25,432 bases of DNA from Lachnospiraceae bacterium UBA6452 (lineage in GTDB: Bacteria; Bacillota; Clostridia; Lachnospirales; Lachnospiraceae). The position numbers and the translations under genes were made by a program. The notes under the pieces are model-generated. The model was not told the DNA's origin. It did no database searches and was given only the letters and a program-made list of their open reading frames with translations. The DNA lies in contig DJNY01000213.1 of the NCBI GenBank assembly GCA_002441865.1, forward strand, positions 1-25,432. Reading direction: 5' to 3'. Position 1 is the first letter of the stretch. Each line of letters opens with the position of its first letter. Shown here one piece after another: positions 7,360-16,898 of the stretch.

Positions 7360-9687
7360 TTATTTCTTCCAGTAATTATAGGTTTTATTATACGTATACG
7401 TAGATGATCCATAAATACATTTGTACTTACTGCCATCTTTATAAACCTTTGCTTTTACTGTCTTTCCGGTTGTATCAATACCTGACACTTCTGTAGCCGT
7501 ACCGGCTGCTGTTCCAACACTTGACGGCCAGCCACCGAATCTGGAATTAGGGCCCGGAATATAAACTCCCTGTCCTTCTACATTCGCAACATATACTTTA
7601 AAATCATAATATGCTTTTGCATTTCCGTGTTTTGATACATTATAAAAATCATCTACAGTTGTTCTCACAACCATGTAATCTGCCGGATAATCCTTTGTGG
7701 AAGTCTTTGCCTCTATATTGACCGTCATATCGTCTACATAAGTATTGACATCACCATACGCACTTGTCACTGTTGGTGTCAGGTACTTATTCGTTGCTTC
7801 CTGTCCTTCCCGGTTCAGATTGCCTGAAAAATCAGTATCGCCTGCTTCCTTTACATAAATACCGAACTGATCTCTCTTGCTGATATTATAGTAAGAAGTA
7901 TGCACATCCAGATCCGAAGATTTACCTTTCTGGATACAAATTGTACTTGCACCGGTCGGAGAAATTTCAACGCCATGTACCGGATAATGATATACACCAT
8001 ATTCTCTTTCCACGCCATCTACATCAATATACCGCAGATGAATATTGATCTCGAAAGATCCGTAGAATGTCGCTCTCTGCTCACTGGAATACTGGAAAGA
8101 ATCGTAGTCGATATACAGGCATTGTGAATTCTTATCCCATTTAAATGCCTTACTCGGGTCTACGTCGTAATTACTACCCGGATCAAACCACATATCAAGT
8201 ACTTTTGCAACTCTGTACTGTCTTTCATTTCCGTTACCCTGCAGTGCAGGAACATTCTTTGTAAAATAATCATTCATATTTACATAGAAACCACGGCTGT
8301 GGAAACCATCTCCACCACTGCCCTTTGTCGGTACCACACCAAAAATATAGGAACCTTTTACAGACGGATCAAAATGAGAAGTAGCTTCTATTTTAAATTC
8401 CATACTGTTTGTTGCATTACTGCCAAGCGTGATCGTATTGGTCGTTCTTGTCGTCTGTGCATTTGCAATAGCTGCATAACTGCTATCTGTACATTCTGCC
8501 CAAGCACCTGTTCCATCTGCGGAACGATAATACAGCTTCCAGTCAAGTGCACTGTTCACATTGTACTGGTCAATGGATGCAATTACAATGACAGTTCCGT
8601 TTGGCTGTGCGTATCCTTCTGCCTCCGCAGCCTTGCTTCCACCATATAAAGCAGATTCATATGAAGATTTCCAGGAAGTAATTCCGCTTGAACTGTTGAC
8701 TCCGATCTTCTTTACAATTCTGAGTTTTACTTTTGCTGTTTTCTTTAAGGACTGCTGTGCTGCTACCACGTCAAGCTCTGTACAGCTTGAATCAATAAAG
8801 GACTGGCTTGGATCCATGACCAGTGATGTAGTAGATCCTGTCTCAGCTGACAAGCTGAAAATACTGGTATCTGCCTTGGAAAGGCTCCATGTGCTGTCAG
8901 TACTTTCCGGCGTACCTGAATAAATAGGCGTTGCGGTAAAGTCAATCTTCTCATTACCTGTTGTGATCGTATACGGAGAAGCGCTTAAAGTATCCTTATA
9001 ATATTGAACAGGTTTATTATTGATCACATCAATAAACACAAGCTTCGGTGTCAAAGTAAGAGCTCTGAGCTGCGGATCCTCCGGCTGTGGGTCTTTCGCA
9101 TCCGGATCTGCATAAGCACGGTTTCTCATCAATACCTGATAATCTCCCACATAACTTCTGCCATTCTTGACATATGTCAGTGAAAAAGAAATCATATTTT
9201 CATCTTTTACACGATCGAGTTTTACATCAAACCCTTCAATATACTGCCCAAGTAATGCCTTGGACTCCGCTCCGGTATATGCATTTGCATCATTGTCATA
9301 GGTCTGTGTATATAAATACAGTTTGTTTTTATCACTTGGATCTGCCTGATCACCACGCTCAATTCTGTATCTCGCGGATTCTGTTCTTGTTTTAGAAAGC
9401 AGGACAAGCTTATCACTTACCGAATCATCTATCTGACATGTGTAATCCGATTCTGTGGTATTACCCGCATCAAACGAATCGATCGCCAGCTCTGAAATCG
9501 CATTTGCCACAAGCTGTGCCTCTGACTGCAGCTGTGCTTCCGTACTTAATCCACTATAGGTTTTGGAGGATGTTGTCATCATATAGCCTACTGTCGTAAT
9601 AATAACACTCAGAATACCAAATGCTACCAGAAATTCGACTATACTGAAACCCCTGTTTTTTTCAGTTTTTCTCTTTCTCAATTTCAT
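7360..9687 (-). CDS. PilW/PilJ-like minor pilin with a very large head domain
   Basis: This prepilin of 775 aa begins with 13 mostly basic residues ending in NRG, followed by FSIVEFLVAFGILSVIITTVGYMM, the class III signal: cleavage after Gly13, Glu at mature position 5, then a hydrophobic helix. The segment after the helix (SEAQLVANAISELAIDSFD) resembles the PilW/PilJ start. Family members are usually 200-350 aa, so the roughly 740-residue remainder is far larger than normal. It is rich in Ser, Thr, Tyr and Asp, suggesting beta-sandwich repeats, and ends in an aromatic tail (TYTYNKTYNYWKK). No catalytic motif is visible. GGAGG precedes the start. It lies between the GspH-like pilin and the 1618-aa secreted protein and probably helps form the tip complex. 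The minor-pilin call is firm; the PilW assignment is by length and context. Confidence 0.75.
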   Translation of the reverse strand: MKLRKRKTEKNRGFSIVEFLVAFGILSVIITTVGYMMTTSSKTYSGLSTEAQLQSEAQLVANAISELAIDSFDAGNTTESDYTCQIDDSVSDKLVLLSKTRTESARYRIERGDQADPSDKNKLYLYTQTYDNDANAYTGAESKALLGQYIEGFDVKLDRVKDENMISFSLTYVKNGRSYVGDYQVLMRNRAYADPDAKDPQPEDPQLRALTLTPKLVFIDVINNKPVQYYKDTLSASPYTITTGNEKIDFTATPIYSGTPESTDSTWSLSKADTSIFSLSAETGSTTSLVMDPSQSFIDSSCTELDVVAAQQSLKKTAKVKLRIVKKIGVNSSSGITSWKSSYESALYGGSKAAEAEGYAQPNGTVIVIASIDQYNVNSALDWKLYYRSADGTGAWAECTDSSYAAIANAQTTRTTNTITLGSNATNSMEFKIEATSHFDPSVKGSYIFGVVPTKGSGGDGFHSRGFYVNMNDYFTKNVPALQGNGNERQYRVAKVLDMWFDPGSNYDVDPSKAFKWDKNSQCLYIDYDSFQYSSEQRATFYGSFEINIHLRYIDVDGVEREYGVYHYPVHGVEISPTGASTICIQKGKSSDLDVHTSYYNISKRDQFGIYVKEAGDTDFSGNLNREGQEATNKYLTPTVTSAYGDVNTYVDDMTVNIEAKTSTKDYPADYMVVRTTVDDFYNVSKHGNAKAYYDFKVYVANVEGQGVYIPGPNSRFGGWPSSVGTAAGTATEVSGIDTTGKTVKAKVYKDGSKYKCIYGSSTYTYNKTYNYWKK

Positions 9688-9729
9688 AACTCCTCCATTC
9701 CTCTTACTAAGAAATTACCCTTTACCTTC

Positions 9730-10260
9730 TTATTTACCGATTATCTTACCTGTCTGTGGTACCAGTTCAATCGTATATTTATAGCTTCCGGCTGTGATGT
9801 AGATATATTTCAGCTTTGATACATTATAACCATCATTTATATCTACAATGGCTCCACTCGCTCTGTTAAAGCAGATTACAAGAGGATTTGAATTATCTAC
9901 ATTTTCTACTTTTGTGCCGTCTGATAATTCATAGGATACAGAAGCACGGCCCCTTTTTGTCAGCTTCGTCTTATCTGAAACATCCTTTGTACTACGTCCG
10001 TTATGGATCGTCTGTACATATAGATTTTTATCTGAACTATCCTTATAAATCTCTAAATAAATATCACCGGTCATCTTGGCTTTTCCAAGTGTTTCTATCT
10101 TATTCTCTGTAATAGCCGATGAAATCTTTTTATACCCCTCTTTTGCATCATAGCCGGTAAGTCTTCCGATGTTGACTGAAATAACGCCGATAAAAATTAC
10201 CATCATTGCAATAACTACGATTAATTCTACTAATGTAAAACCGTCATTATTTTTTTTCAT
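9730..10260 (-). CDS. Small minor pilin, GspH/FimT/FimU-like
   Basis: This prepilin of 176 aa has a 7-residue leader (MKKNNDG) followed by FTLVELIVVIAMMVIFIGVISV: cleavage after Gly7, Glu5 present, and a hydrophobic N-terminal helix. A helical stretch (KISSAITENKIETLGKAKM) and a short beta-rich C-terminus with GAIVDINDG follow, as in GspH/FimT-type minor pilins that sit near the tip and start assembly. It is the only minor pilin here of conventional size. The start is 10 bases after the stop of the PilX-like gene, with AGGCGG 6 bases before the ATG. The exact orthology to FimU or GspH is uncertain; a PilE-like minor pilin is the alternative. Confidence 0.75.
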   Translation of the reverse strand: MKKNNDGFTLVELIVVIAMMVIFIGVISVNIGRLTGYDAKEGYKKISSAITENKIETLGKAKMTGDIYLEIYKDSSDKNLYVQTIHNGRSTKDVSDKTKLTKRGRASVSYELSDGTKVENVDNSNPLVICFNRASGAIVDINDGYNVSKLKYIYITAGSYKYTIELVPQTGKIIGK

Positions 10261-10270
10261 AAGACACCGC

Positions 10271-12625
10271 CTATTCTTTCTTCCAGTTCTGATATACGAT
10301 AAGTGATCCTAAATCAATGTATTCATTTCCAACCACTTCTGTCGTCTCCGCATAACTCAGTACACCACTGTCACCCAGTGCTTCATAAGCATAATATCCG
10401 GAAGGACATTTTGTACGAAGTGCTTTCAGAACATCTGTCGGATTATATGTCACCTTCTTACAGCCAGAACCAATATATACAGAACCTCCTGCAATAACCA
10501 GACCGTCAAAATCTGATCTCAGATAAACATCTTTCATGGCAATGATCAGTTTCAGATTTGCATCACCATCATAGATATAATCTCCTTTATCTACATGTGC
10601 TTTTATAGATCCATCATCATTCTGGAAATCCTGTGTTTTGATCTTATTGTTAACTGCATTTGCATCTACAATATTTTCAAATACAGTCTGTGACTGCTGC
10701 AGGCTCGTTGTGTCCAGGATATTTGGTTTCAGCATATGTAAAAGAGATGTATAAGTATCACTGTAAACTTCTGCATTGGAAATTGCATTCTCCAACTTAT
10801 CCGTATCACCGTTTAATGTATCGTCCTGAAGCACCAGTTCTCCCGCATTATTGAAGTAAAATGCGTTACCGGCAATTGTCAGCTTATCATTATCATTACT
10901 GTTCAGAGCACCATTCCATTTAATATCTGACACATAGGATTTAATATAATTTGTCAATCCCTGTTTATCATACTGATAATATGCTTTAAAGAAATTATTT
11001 GCCTGTACTTCATTTGATCCGAAATCCAGATAGAAATAAACAAGAACACTGCCATTTACTCTTCTGAATACAGCCTTATAATTATTCGTATAAGAATTTC
11101 CGAGTTTCTCCCAGAGTTTTTCTAAATTAACAGGCTGATATACCAGTTCTTTTGTTGGCTGGTCATTCTCGTCAAGTACATATGTTTCTGTCAGCTTTCT
11201 GTACTCATCATAACTCATAGGATTTTTTGCAATTACCTGTTCGCCGGTCTTTGCATTGTATCCCATACATTCAGCCGGAATCATATAGATCAGCTGATCT
11301 GCCTTAACAGAAAGAGATTCACCAAGCAGAATATCGGAAGTGTTTTTCTTTACTGTTGTTTCTGTTTCCTGATATTCCGTATTCTTGCCAAGGGTTGTTT
11401 CATACTCTTCGATATTTTCAATATAATCGGAATTGGAATCTGCTTTTCCGCCACCTGCTTTATATCTGTCGATATCCGCATCATAATGCTTTGTACCTAC
11501 ATAAGCATGCCCTGACAGAAGCAGTTCCTTCAATTTTGAAAAGTCAAGACTTGTTCTTGCTCCGTTGATCAGGATAGAACTACTGTTATCTGCACCGGAA
11601 AGAGAATCACCATAGCCCCTGTAAATACCGCTTAACTTGATCTTACTTGTATTTCCGTCTACTGTAAGATCATCCGCCACATATGTCGTACCATCCAGAT
11701 CCAGATTACCTGTTGTGACTGTAATACCACCTGTATAATTTTCATGTTTATCATCAACCACAATACCATTCCGGTCTTTTACATTATTGACGTTCAGAGA
11801 ACCGGAAATCAGATAATAGCTGTCTACCGAATCTGATGCATCATCCACAAAAGAAAGTGACGCTGAGTTGCTGACATAAACACCGTCATTTCCACCAAAT
11901 ACATTTCCTGTAATATTGGTACCGATTGATCCGCCTGCATGCTCGCTGTTACCGTCACTGTTCTTTCCATCATTGATCAGGCTTGTATTTGCAATGATGG
12001 AATAATTTTCAACATCAAGTCTGGAAGATGCAACCGCATAATTTAATTCCGGTACTTTGATACGGATATCAGTTTCAATGATAGATACATATCCCTTCTC
12101 ATCCGTATAGACAACCCTTACATTTTCAAGGGTGATATAAGAAGTACCCTTCTGCACCAGTTTATTGCCATCTGTCACCCTTGGCTCCAGCCAGGCGCCT
12201 CGTTCTCCGGAAGCTGATGCAAGCGGAATACTGTCATTTGTCAACATATCAGTCAAGTGAGACAATTTCCATTTGGGATCTGTTGCCGTCGGATTATCCG
12301 CAATTTTTTCCTTGATCTTTCCAAAGAACATTGTCTGGAAATTCAGTGACATCTGATCAGCAGAAAGACCTGATGAATTTTGCATCGTCTGTACATAAGC
12401 TTCCGCCATACTGTCCGATACATCCTGCTGCAGACCTGCATTTATCGCATCCAATGCGGATTCTGCAGAATAGAAGTTATCTTTAGCAACCCGGTCTGTT
12501 CCCTTCATTAAATAGTTGCAATATGCCATGTAAACGATCATAGCAACAAGCATTCCAATAAAGGCAATACTGACAATAACCAAGATCATTGCCGCACCAC
12601 GGTTATCCTTTTTCTGTTTCTTCAT
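10271..12625 (-). CDS. PilX/GspK-like minor pilin without Glu5, large beta-rich head
   Basis: About 784 aa. The N-terminus (MKKQKKDNRG, then AAMILVIVSIAFIGMLVAMI, then DRVAKDNFYSAESALDAINA) matches the PilX N-terminal type: a short basic leader, a prepilin-peptidase-like site after Gly, a long hydrophobic helix and an SAESAL block. Mature position 5 is not Glu, as in GspK, which caps pseudopili. After the helix comes a long region with alternating short strands (GSLNVNNV, GGITVTTGNLDLDG, DDLTVDGN) suggesting a beta-solenoid, and a C-terminal LVIAGGSVYIGSG segment. Three starts are possible: TTG 12670, ATG 12649 and ATG 12625. I prefer 12625 because TGAGGA lies 6 bases upstream and it gives the leader length seen in the other pilins. 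It is flanked by the PilV-like and GspH-like genes. Confidence 0.7.
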   Translation of the reverse strand: MKKQKKDNRGAAMILVIVSIAFIGMLVAMIVYMAYCNYLMKGTDRVAKDNFYSAESALDAINAGLQQDVSDSMAEAYVQTMQNSSGLSADQMSLNFQTMFFGKIKEKIADNPTATDPKWKLSHLTDMLTNDSIPLASASGERGAWLEPRVTDGNKLVQKGTSYITLENVRVVYTDEKGYVSIIETDIRIKVPELNYAVASSRLDVENYSIIANTSLINDGKNSDGNSEHAGGSIGTNITGNVFGGNDGVYVSNSASLSFVDDASDSVDSYYLISGSLNVNNVKDRNGIVVDDKHENYTGGITVTTGNLDLDGTTYVADDLTVDGNTSKIKLSGIYRGYGDSLSGADNSSSILINGARTSLDFSKLKELLLSGHAYVGTKHYDADIDRYKAGGGKADSNSDYIENIEEYETTLGKNTEYQETETTVKKNTSDILLGESLSVKADQLIYMIPAECMGYNAKTGEQVIAKNPMSYDEYRKLTETYVLDENDQPTKELVYQPVNLEKLWEKLGNSYTNNYKAVFRRVNGSVLVYFYLDFGSNEVQANNFFKAYYQYDKQGLTNYIKSYVSDIKWNGALNSNDNDKLTIAGNAFYFNNAGELVLQDDTLNGDTDKLENAISNAEVYSDTYTSLLHMLKPNILDTTSLQQSQTVFENIVDANAVNNKIKTQDFQNDDGSIKAHVDKGDYIYDGDANLKLIIAMKDVYLRSDFDGLVIAGGSVYIGSGCKKVTYNPTDVLKALRTKCPSGYYAYEALGDSGVLSYAETTEVVGNEYIDLGSLIVYQNWKKE

Positions 12626-12687
12626 CCAATTCCTCAAATATCCAATCATTGAATGTACATCCTTTCCCAATGAATTGTCCCTTTATA

Positions 12688-14100
12688 TTAATCTGATAAA
12701 CTTCCTGTAAATGTTGCAACCTTTTTATTGGTTTCCGCATCGTATACATCTACTGTTGTCTCATATACAAAATTCTTTTCTTCTTCTTCATAGCCATCTG
12801 AGAAATTACTCAGATATAAAGTTTCGTTGACCGGACTACCGTTATATGTATACTTGCATCTGTTTGCATCATATTTTGAGTTCAGCGCATCTTCACTTGT
12901 ATAACCTCTGTCCGCCACAAATTCCGTTGTACTGCCTTCCTGATAAACACGGATATTTTTCTTTGCTTCCTCACTTAAATTATATCGCAGATTGGATACA
13001 ATTTTTGTAAGATTGTTTCCGACTACTCCATCAAAATCAGTTGACACAATGTCTACCTTTGTTCCATAATTTTGATTATAAAGTACATTGGTTGCCATCT
13101 CCGCCTGCGTCTGTGTACGGATCAGATACACTGTGATCGGCTTTTCCGTGTTATTATTTACCGTGATCGTATCCGTTATATTTGACTTTGAAGTACTTTC
13201 CATGCCTTCAAAATACAGATATACACTCCTTGGAAGCTGTGTAGAATTTAAAAGAGAGATATTGGCATCCGATCTTGTCACAGTATCATTCGTGGCAGTA
13301 ATGCCAAGAGTACTGTAATAAGAAGATGGGATCGTATAGGTACGATAAATACCAACCGCATAATCCATTCCACTCTTATCTTTGTTTTCAATCCGGATCT
13401 CAATATTTCTGTTCATCACTGCAGCAAAATCTGCCGCCGTTTTTACTCCAGCCTTTGAAGACTTGCTCAGGAATTCCGCAGCTGCCGCATCAATCTCTGA
13501 ACTGCCAAGATTACTTGTCGCATCATAGGTTGTATTGATCGTCGCAATATTTGCAACATACTTGCCATTCTGCTTGTGTTTTGTCTTATCTGTACTCAGA
13601 TGAAATTTCAGGTTATATTTACTTTTCCCGATTTCCACACCATCAGCAAACAGGTAATAATCAGAAACCGCAGATCCGTCATCCCACAATTTGCGCATAT
13701 TCTGCGCAATTCCGGCCTTTACTTCTGTTGTATACCGTCTGGTTGAAGCATCACCATCTTCTGTGTCAAAAGATGCTGCCTCAGCTGCATAATGAGGTGA
13801 TCCATCATCATTACAGTCACCATGCGAAGTATACCCCTTTGTTGTCGCCGGCAGAATTTTGTTGATCAGTGTTGCCTCACTTTCGAACATCTCCACAAAT
13901 TCTTCAGCGGTATAAGCACTGGCACCTTCCATAATGTCCTGTGCCATATTGGTTGCGTTCAGGCTGATCCTTGCTTTTTTATTTATTCTTGCTGATTGTA
14001 TAAAGTTTGCGATCAGCGGAGAGATCACAATGCCCAGCACCGCTACGGCAATGATCAGCTCCGCTAATGTGAAACCTTTGTTATTCTTGCTTTTTCCCAT
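12688..14100 (-). CDS. PilV-like minor pilin (large)
   Basis: This prepilin of 470 aa starts MGKSKNNKG, then FTLAELIIAVAVLGIVISPL: cleavage after Gly9, Glu5 present, hydrophobic helix. The segment after the helix (ARINKKARISLNATNMAQDIMEG) resembles PilV and GspI. The head of about 400 residues is longer than the usual 150-200 of PilV and is rich in Thr, Asn, Ser and Tyr, with no enzymatic motif. It ends in a short beta-like tail (DAETNKKVATFTGSLSD). AGAGG lies 7 bases before the ATG, 40 bases after pilO. It is the first of four consecutive minor pilins, in the position of PilV in known tip-complex operons. The pilin call is firm and the PilV assignment is moderate. Confidence 0.75.
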   Translation of the reverse strand: MGKSKNNKGFTLAELIIAVAVLGIVISPLIANFIQSARINKKARISLNATNMAQDIMEGASAYTAEEFVEMFESEATLINKILPATTKGYTSHGDCNDDGSPHYAAEAASFDTEDGDASTRRYTTEVKAGIAQNMRKLWDDGSAVSDYYLFADGVEIGKSKYNLKFHLSTDKTKHKQNGKYVANIATINTTYDATSNLGSSEIDAAAAEFLSKSSKAGVKTAADFAAVMNRNIEIRIENKDKSGMDYAVGIYRTYTIPSSYYSTLGITATNDTVTRSDANISLLNSTQLPRSVYLYFEGMESTSKSNITDTITVNNNTEKPITVYLIRTQTQAEMATNVLYNQNYGTKVDIVSTDFDGVVGNNLTKIVSNLRYNLSEEAKKNIRVYQEGSTTEFVADRGYTSEDALNSKYDANRCKYTYNGSPVNETLYLSNFSDGYEEEEKNFVYETTVDVYDAETNKKVATFTGSLSD

Positions 14101-14140
14101 GAAAGAACCTCTTTTATCCGGTTTCTCTAACTACTGATTA

Positions 14141-15001
14141 TTATTTCTTTTTTGTGTCATCTTTCTGATCTGCTGCTTCGGCTTCTTCACTCTCATCTGC
14201 TGCTTTCTGTGCTGCCTTCTCATTCTGGATGGCAGTCTTCTTTTCAGCACTGTTAAAGATATTGCTGCTTCCCATTACAACATTGGAAATAACCGGTGTT
14301 GTATAAGTAGCATCTGTACCTGTCAGAGAATACATGTTAAATATAAGTGTTCCTGTCAGATCTCCTGTTTCTGTATCAAAAGCAAGTGAAAGACCGTCGA
14401 TGGATTTTCTCATCTGATCTTCGTTCATGATCTTCACAATATCTTTTACTGCATTATAAGATGCAATAAAATCCATTGTAACAGGAGTCTGATATAACAG
14501 AATTTCAGAAGCAGGCGCGGTTGTTGCATCTGTTGTTGCTGTTGCGTCTGTTGTTGCTGTTGCATCTGTTGCTGCATCCTCAGTAGTCGCATCTGCTGCG
14601 TCTGCTGCAGGCTGTGCTGCTGCATCTGTAGTCGTATCTGCTGTGGTAACAACTTCTACGGGTGATGTACCAGGCATATTGATTGCATTTGCTGTAGTAT
14701 CAAAATTCTTCTCTAAGTTATCTACATAGAGGATTTCATCTTCCGGCTGGTACGCTGCTGCGAACTGAGCTTTGATATTCTCAATCTCATCCTGCATGGT
14801 AGCTGTATCATCCAGATATTTCTGTTTATTGTTTGCCAGATCCTGTAATCTGTCTACTTCCTGCTGCAGGGAAGCGTTCTGTATCTTTAATGTATCTGTT
14901 TTATCATTCAGCTTTGTGAATACGAGGAAATATGTCAGAAGTGCTGCACCAATTCCCAAAACAATCAATAAAATATTTACATCTGATTTCTTTAACTTCA
15001 T
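14141..15001 (-). CDS. pilO: PilO-like inner alignment protein with Ala/Thr/Asp repeat linker
   Basis: This protein of 286 aa has the PilO layout: a short cytoplasmic start (MKLKKSD), one membrane helix at about residues 9-30, a coiled coil at about 33-82, then a folded domain. PilO pairs with PilN and links the cytoplasmic PilM ring to the growing pilus. Unusually, a low-complexity stretch of Ala, Thr and Asp (about residues 118-163, with repeated TTDATA units) separates the coiled coil from the last domain (LLYQTPVTMDFIASYNAVKDIV). An acidic and basic tail ends in DDTKKK. The linker is encoded by near-perfect 18-bp repeats at 14523-14575. It starts 11 bases after the PilM-PilN gene with AGGAGG 8 bases before the ATG. 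The assignment rests on order and architecture more than on conserved residues. Confidence 0.75.
   Translation of the reverse strand: MKLKKSDVNILLIVLGIGAALLTYFLVFTKLNDKTDTLKIQNASLQQEVDRLQDLANNKQKYLDDTATMQDEIENIKAQFAAAYQPEDEILYVDNLEKNFDTTANAINMPGTSPVEVVTTADTTTDAAAQPAADAADATTEDAATDATATTDATATTDATTAPASEILLYQTPVTMDFIASYNAVKDIVKIMNEDQMRKSIDGLSLAFDTETGDLTGTLIFNMYSLTGTDATYTTPVISNVVMGSSNIFNSAEKKTAIQNEKAAQKAADESEEAEAADQKDDTKKK
14523..14575 (-). repeat. 18-bp tandem repeat inside pilO, about 2.9 copies
   Basis: GTTGCATCTGTTGTTGCT is followed directly by a copy with one change (A to G) and a partial third copy (plus-strand reading), and looser GTTGCTG-like repetition continues on both sides. The unit is six codons, so gain or loss of copies keeps the frame and changes only the length of the Ala/Thr/Asp linker. 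Confidence 0.8.
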
Positions 15002-15012
15002 CTCTATTCCTC

Positions 15013-16830
15013 CTATTCTGCTGTTGCTTCTGCATCTGCAGAATCTGCATTGTCATCAGTTTCTTCTAAAAGAGCCGGATTTGTACCATAAGTACAATCT
15101 GCTGTTACTTCTACATGACTTGTGCCAGTGTCTTCATCTGTAATCTCTGTAACTGTTGTAACAACTACATCTGAGAAGCAGTCAAAAGAACGGAGGTTGA
15201 TGATAGAAGCTGCTGCTTCTTCTTTATTCGCAACGGAATAGTTTAAAGTAATTCCTGTCGTGGTTACATTTAAGGTAATCACTTCAACATCTTTCGGAAG
15301 CTTCTGCTCTAATTCTGTAAATACGTCATATAAATCTCTGTTATAATTATCAGACTGTGCATATACTGCGTTCAGATAATCACAGTTTGCTTTTGTCTGT
15401 ACATATGTATCATAAATGTCCTGTACAGGTTCAAGCTGTGTTTTCTTTTCCGCTAAATTATCGCCCTCGATCTTTGTTGTAAAATATTTTGGAACGGATA
15501 ATGCTATCAGTATGATCGCAACTGCAAGTCCCCCTACGAATACGATAACCGGCAATTTTTCATTGGATGCGGAGCTCTTCTTTGCACCTTTTCCTTTGCC
15601 GCCCTTTTCGGAAGCCATGGAAGCAGGCATAAATCCGACTGATCCGAGACCTGCACCGATAACGGAGATATAATCACCAAGAGATACATCCTGCAGATGT
15701 AAGCCCTGGTTGATATTTGTACCTGCAAGGTCTTTCAGCACTTCTACTTCTCTTCCCAGTTCGTCGGAAAGAAGCCCTGCAAAGCCCCAGAAATCGGCTG
15801 CAATACCTGTGATGATGATATTGTCGATCGCTGCATCTCTGTTTTTGCTGTTATAGTAATCGATTACGCGGACGATCGAACTGATCAGCTGTTCATATGC
15901 ATAAGTTACATCCCTGCGCAGACGAAGCATTTTCAGATTAGCACCAGCCTGTTTTGCCTTTACGGTAGTACTTGCGACCTGTGAATTATCACCTGTTGCA
16001 GCGGCTGCTGCGATTGCTGCCTCGTTCTGTCTTTCCAGTTCAGCAACTTCGGCTTCTTTATCGGCAAGTGTAGCTTCCTCATCCGGTTTCATTACAAGGT
16101 TGTTTCTACGAAGTGTCTTAACCGCTGCTTCATAAGAAAGCGGCTCTCCGTAAACATCTGTATCCATCATGATGTCTACAACCTGGTCAGCACCGTAAAT
16201 ACCGGAACGCTGCATTGTGATGACTCCATTGTTTGTTACTGTTAAGAGGGAACTTCTTTCATCGATCTTAACTGTTAAGTTTACACCCGTTGCAAATCTG
16301 TGACGCAGTGCCTGGAAAATACTGTTACCGCTGTAATCAATAGAAGAAAGCTCTAAACCAAGCTGCTGGGCAAGATAGCTGTAGCCTTCCAGGATTTCGG
16401 ACGGACACGCCATGATCATAACTCTGTACTGCTTTGTGCCCGCTTCATCTGTCACAGTATCCATAATATTATGAGCGAACTGATAACTGCTCGGATCTAC
16501 CGGGAAGTAATCTGTGATATTGCTCATGAGCATTTCTGCAACCTTATTCTCTTTTACCATAGGTATGGTTGCCTCTCTACTCGCGATCTTTGTAGAAGAA
16601 ACTGCAAAGATAACCTTCTTTGCGTTCATTCCGTTTGCTGCAATATAGGATTTCAGTTCCTGGATATAGGATTCTGTCGGGCTGATCGCGCCATCATTCA
16701 GAATACCATCCGGAGTTTTCATACTGAAAACACCATATACCTGTGGATGTTTTGACCGGAAATCCATTTCACAGACCTGTGTCAGGGAATATCCGATTTC
16801 GATACTAAGTACTCTTTGTGCTTTTGCCAT
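15013..16830 (-). CDS. pilM: PilM-PilN fusion protein of the pilus inner-membrane platform
   Basis: This protein of 605 aa joins two pilus components that are separate in most Gram-negative systems. Residues 1-400 are PilM-like (FtsA/actin fold): LSIEIGYSLTQV at the N-terminus, AVSSTKIASREATIPMV near 76-92, SIDYSGNSIF near 163, IIITGIAADFWGF near 338 and a glycine-rich IGAGLGSVGF near 391. A linker rich in Gly, Lys and Ser (409-422) leads to one membrane helix (426-447) and a PilN-like extracellular region with a coiled coil (about 453-510) and a small alpha/beta domain (LPKDVEVITLNVTTTGITLNY region). A Glu/Ala-rich insert at about 251-300 breaks the PilM part. The tail is acidic. A comparable pilMN gene is known in Clostridioides difficile. 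GGGAGG precedes the ATG; pilO follows after 11 bases. Confidence 0.85.
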   Translation of the reverse strand: MAKAQRVLSIEIGYSLTQVCEMDFRSKHPQVYGVFSMKTPDGILNDGAISPTESYIQELKSYIAANGMNAKKVIFAVSSTKIASREATIPMVKENKVAEMLMSNITDYFPVDPSSYQFAHNIMDTVTDEAGTKQYRVMIMACPSEILEGYSYLAQQLGLELSSIDYSGNSIFQALRHRFATGVNLTVKIDERSSLLTVTNNGVITMQRSGIYGADQVVDIMMDTDVYGEPLSYEAAVKTLRRNNLVMKPDEEATLADKEAEVAELERQNEAAIAAAAATGDNSQVASTTVKAKQAGANLKMLRLRRDVTYAYEQLISSIVRVIDYYNSKNRDAAIDNIIITGIAADFWGFAGLLSDELGREVEVLKDLAGTNINQGLHLQDVSLGDYISVIGAGLGSVGFMPASMASEKGGKGKGAKKSSASNEKLPVIVFVGGLAVAIILIALSVPKYFTTKIEGDNLAEKKTQLEPVQDIYDTYVQTKANCDYLNAVYAQSDNYNRDLYDVFTELEQKLPKDVEVITLNVTTTGITLNYSVANKEEAAASIINLRSFDCFSDVVVTTVTEITDEDTGTSHVEVTADCTYGTNPALLEETDDNADSADAEATAE

Positions 16831-16898
16831 GATTTACCTCCCTAAAAGCGATAGGTTTTACCCTCTTTTTTCTTTTTATATAAAGTCCGCTGCGCCGA

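Noticed and set aside
14446..14652. Glutamine- and methionine-rich open frame inside pilO
   Set aside because: It is the shifted-frame reading of the 18-bp repeats, where CAG/CAA-type codons arise automatically. It has no ribosome binding site and lies wholly within pilO.
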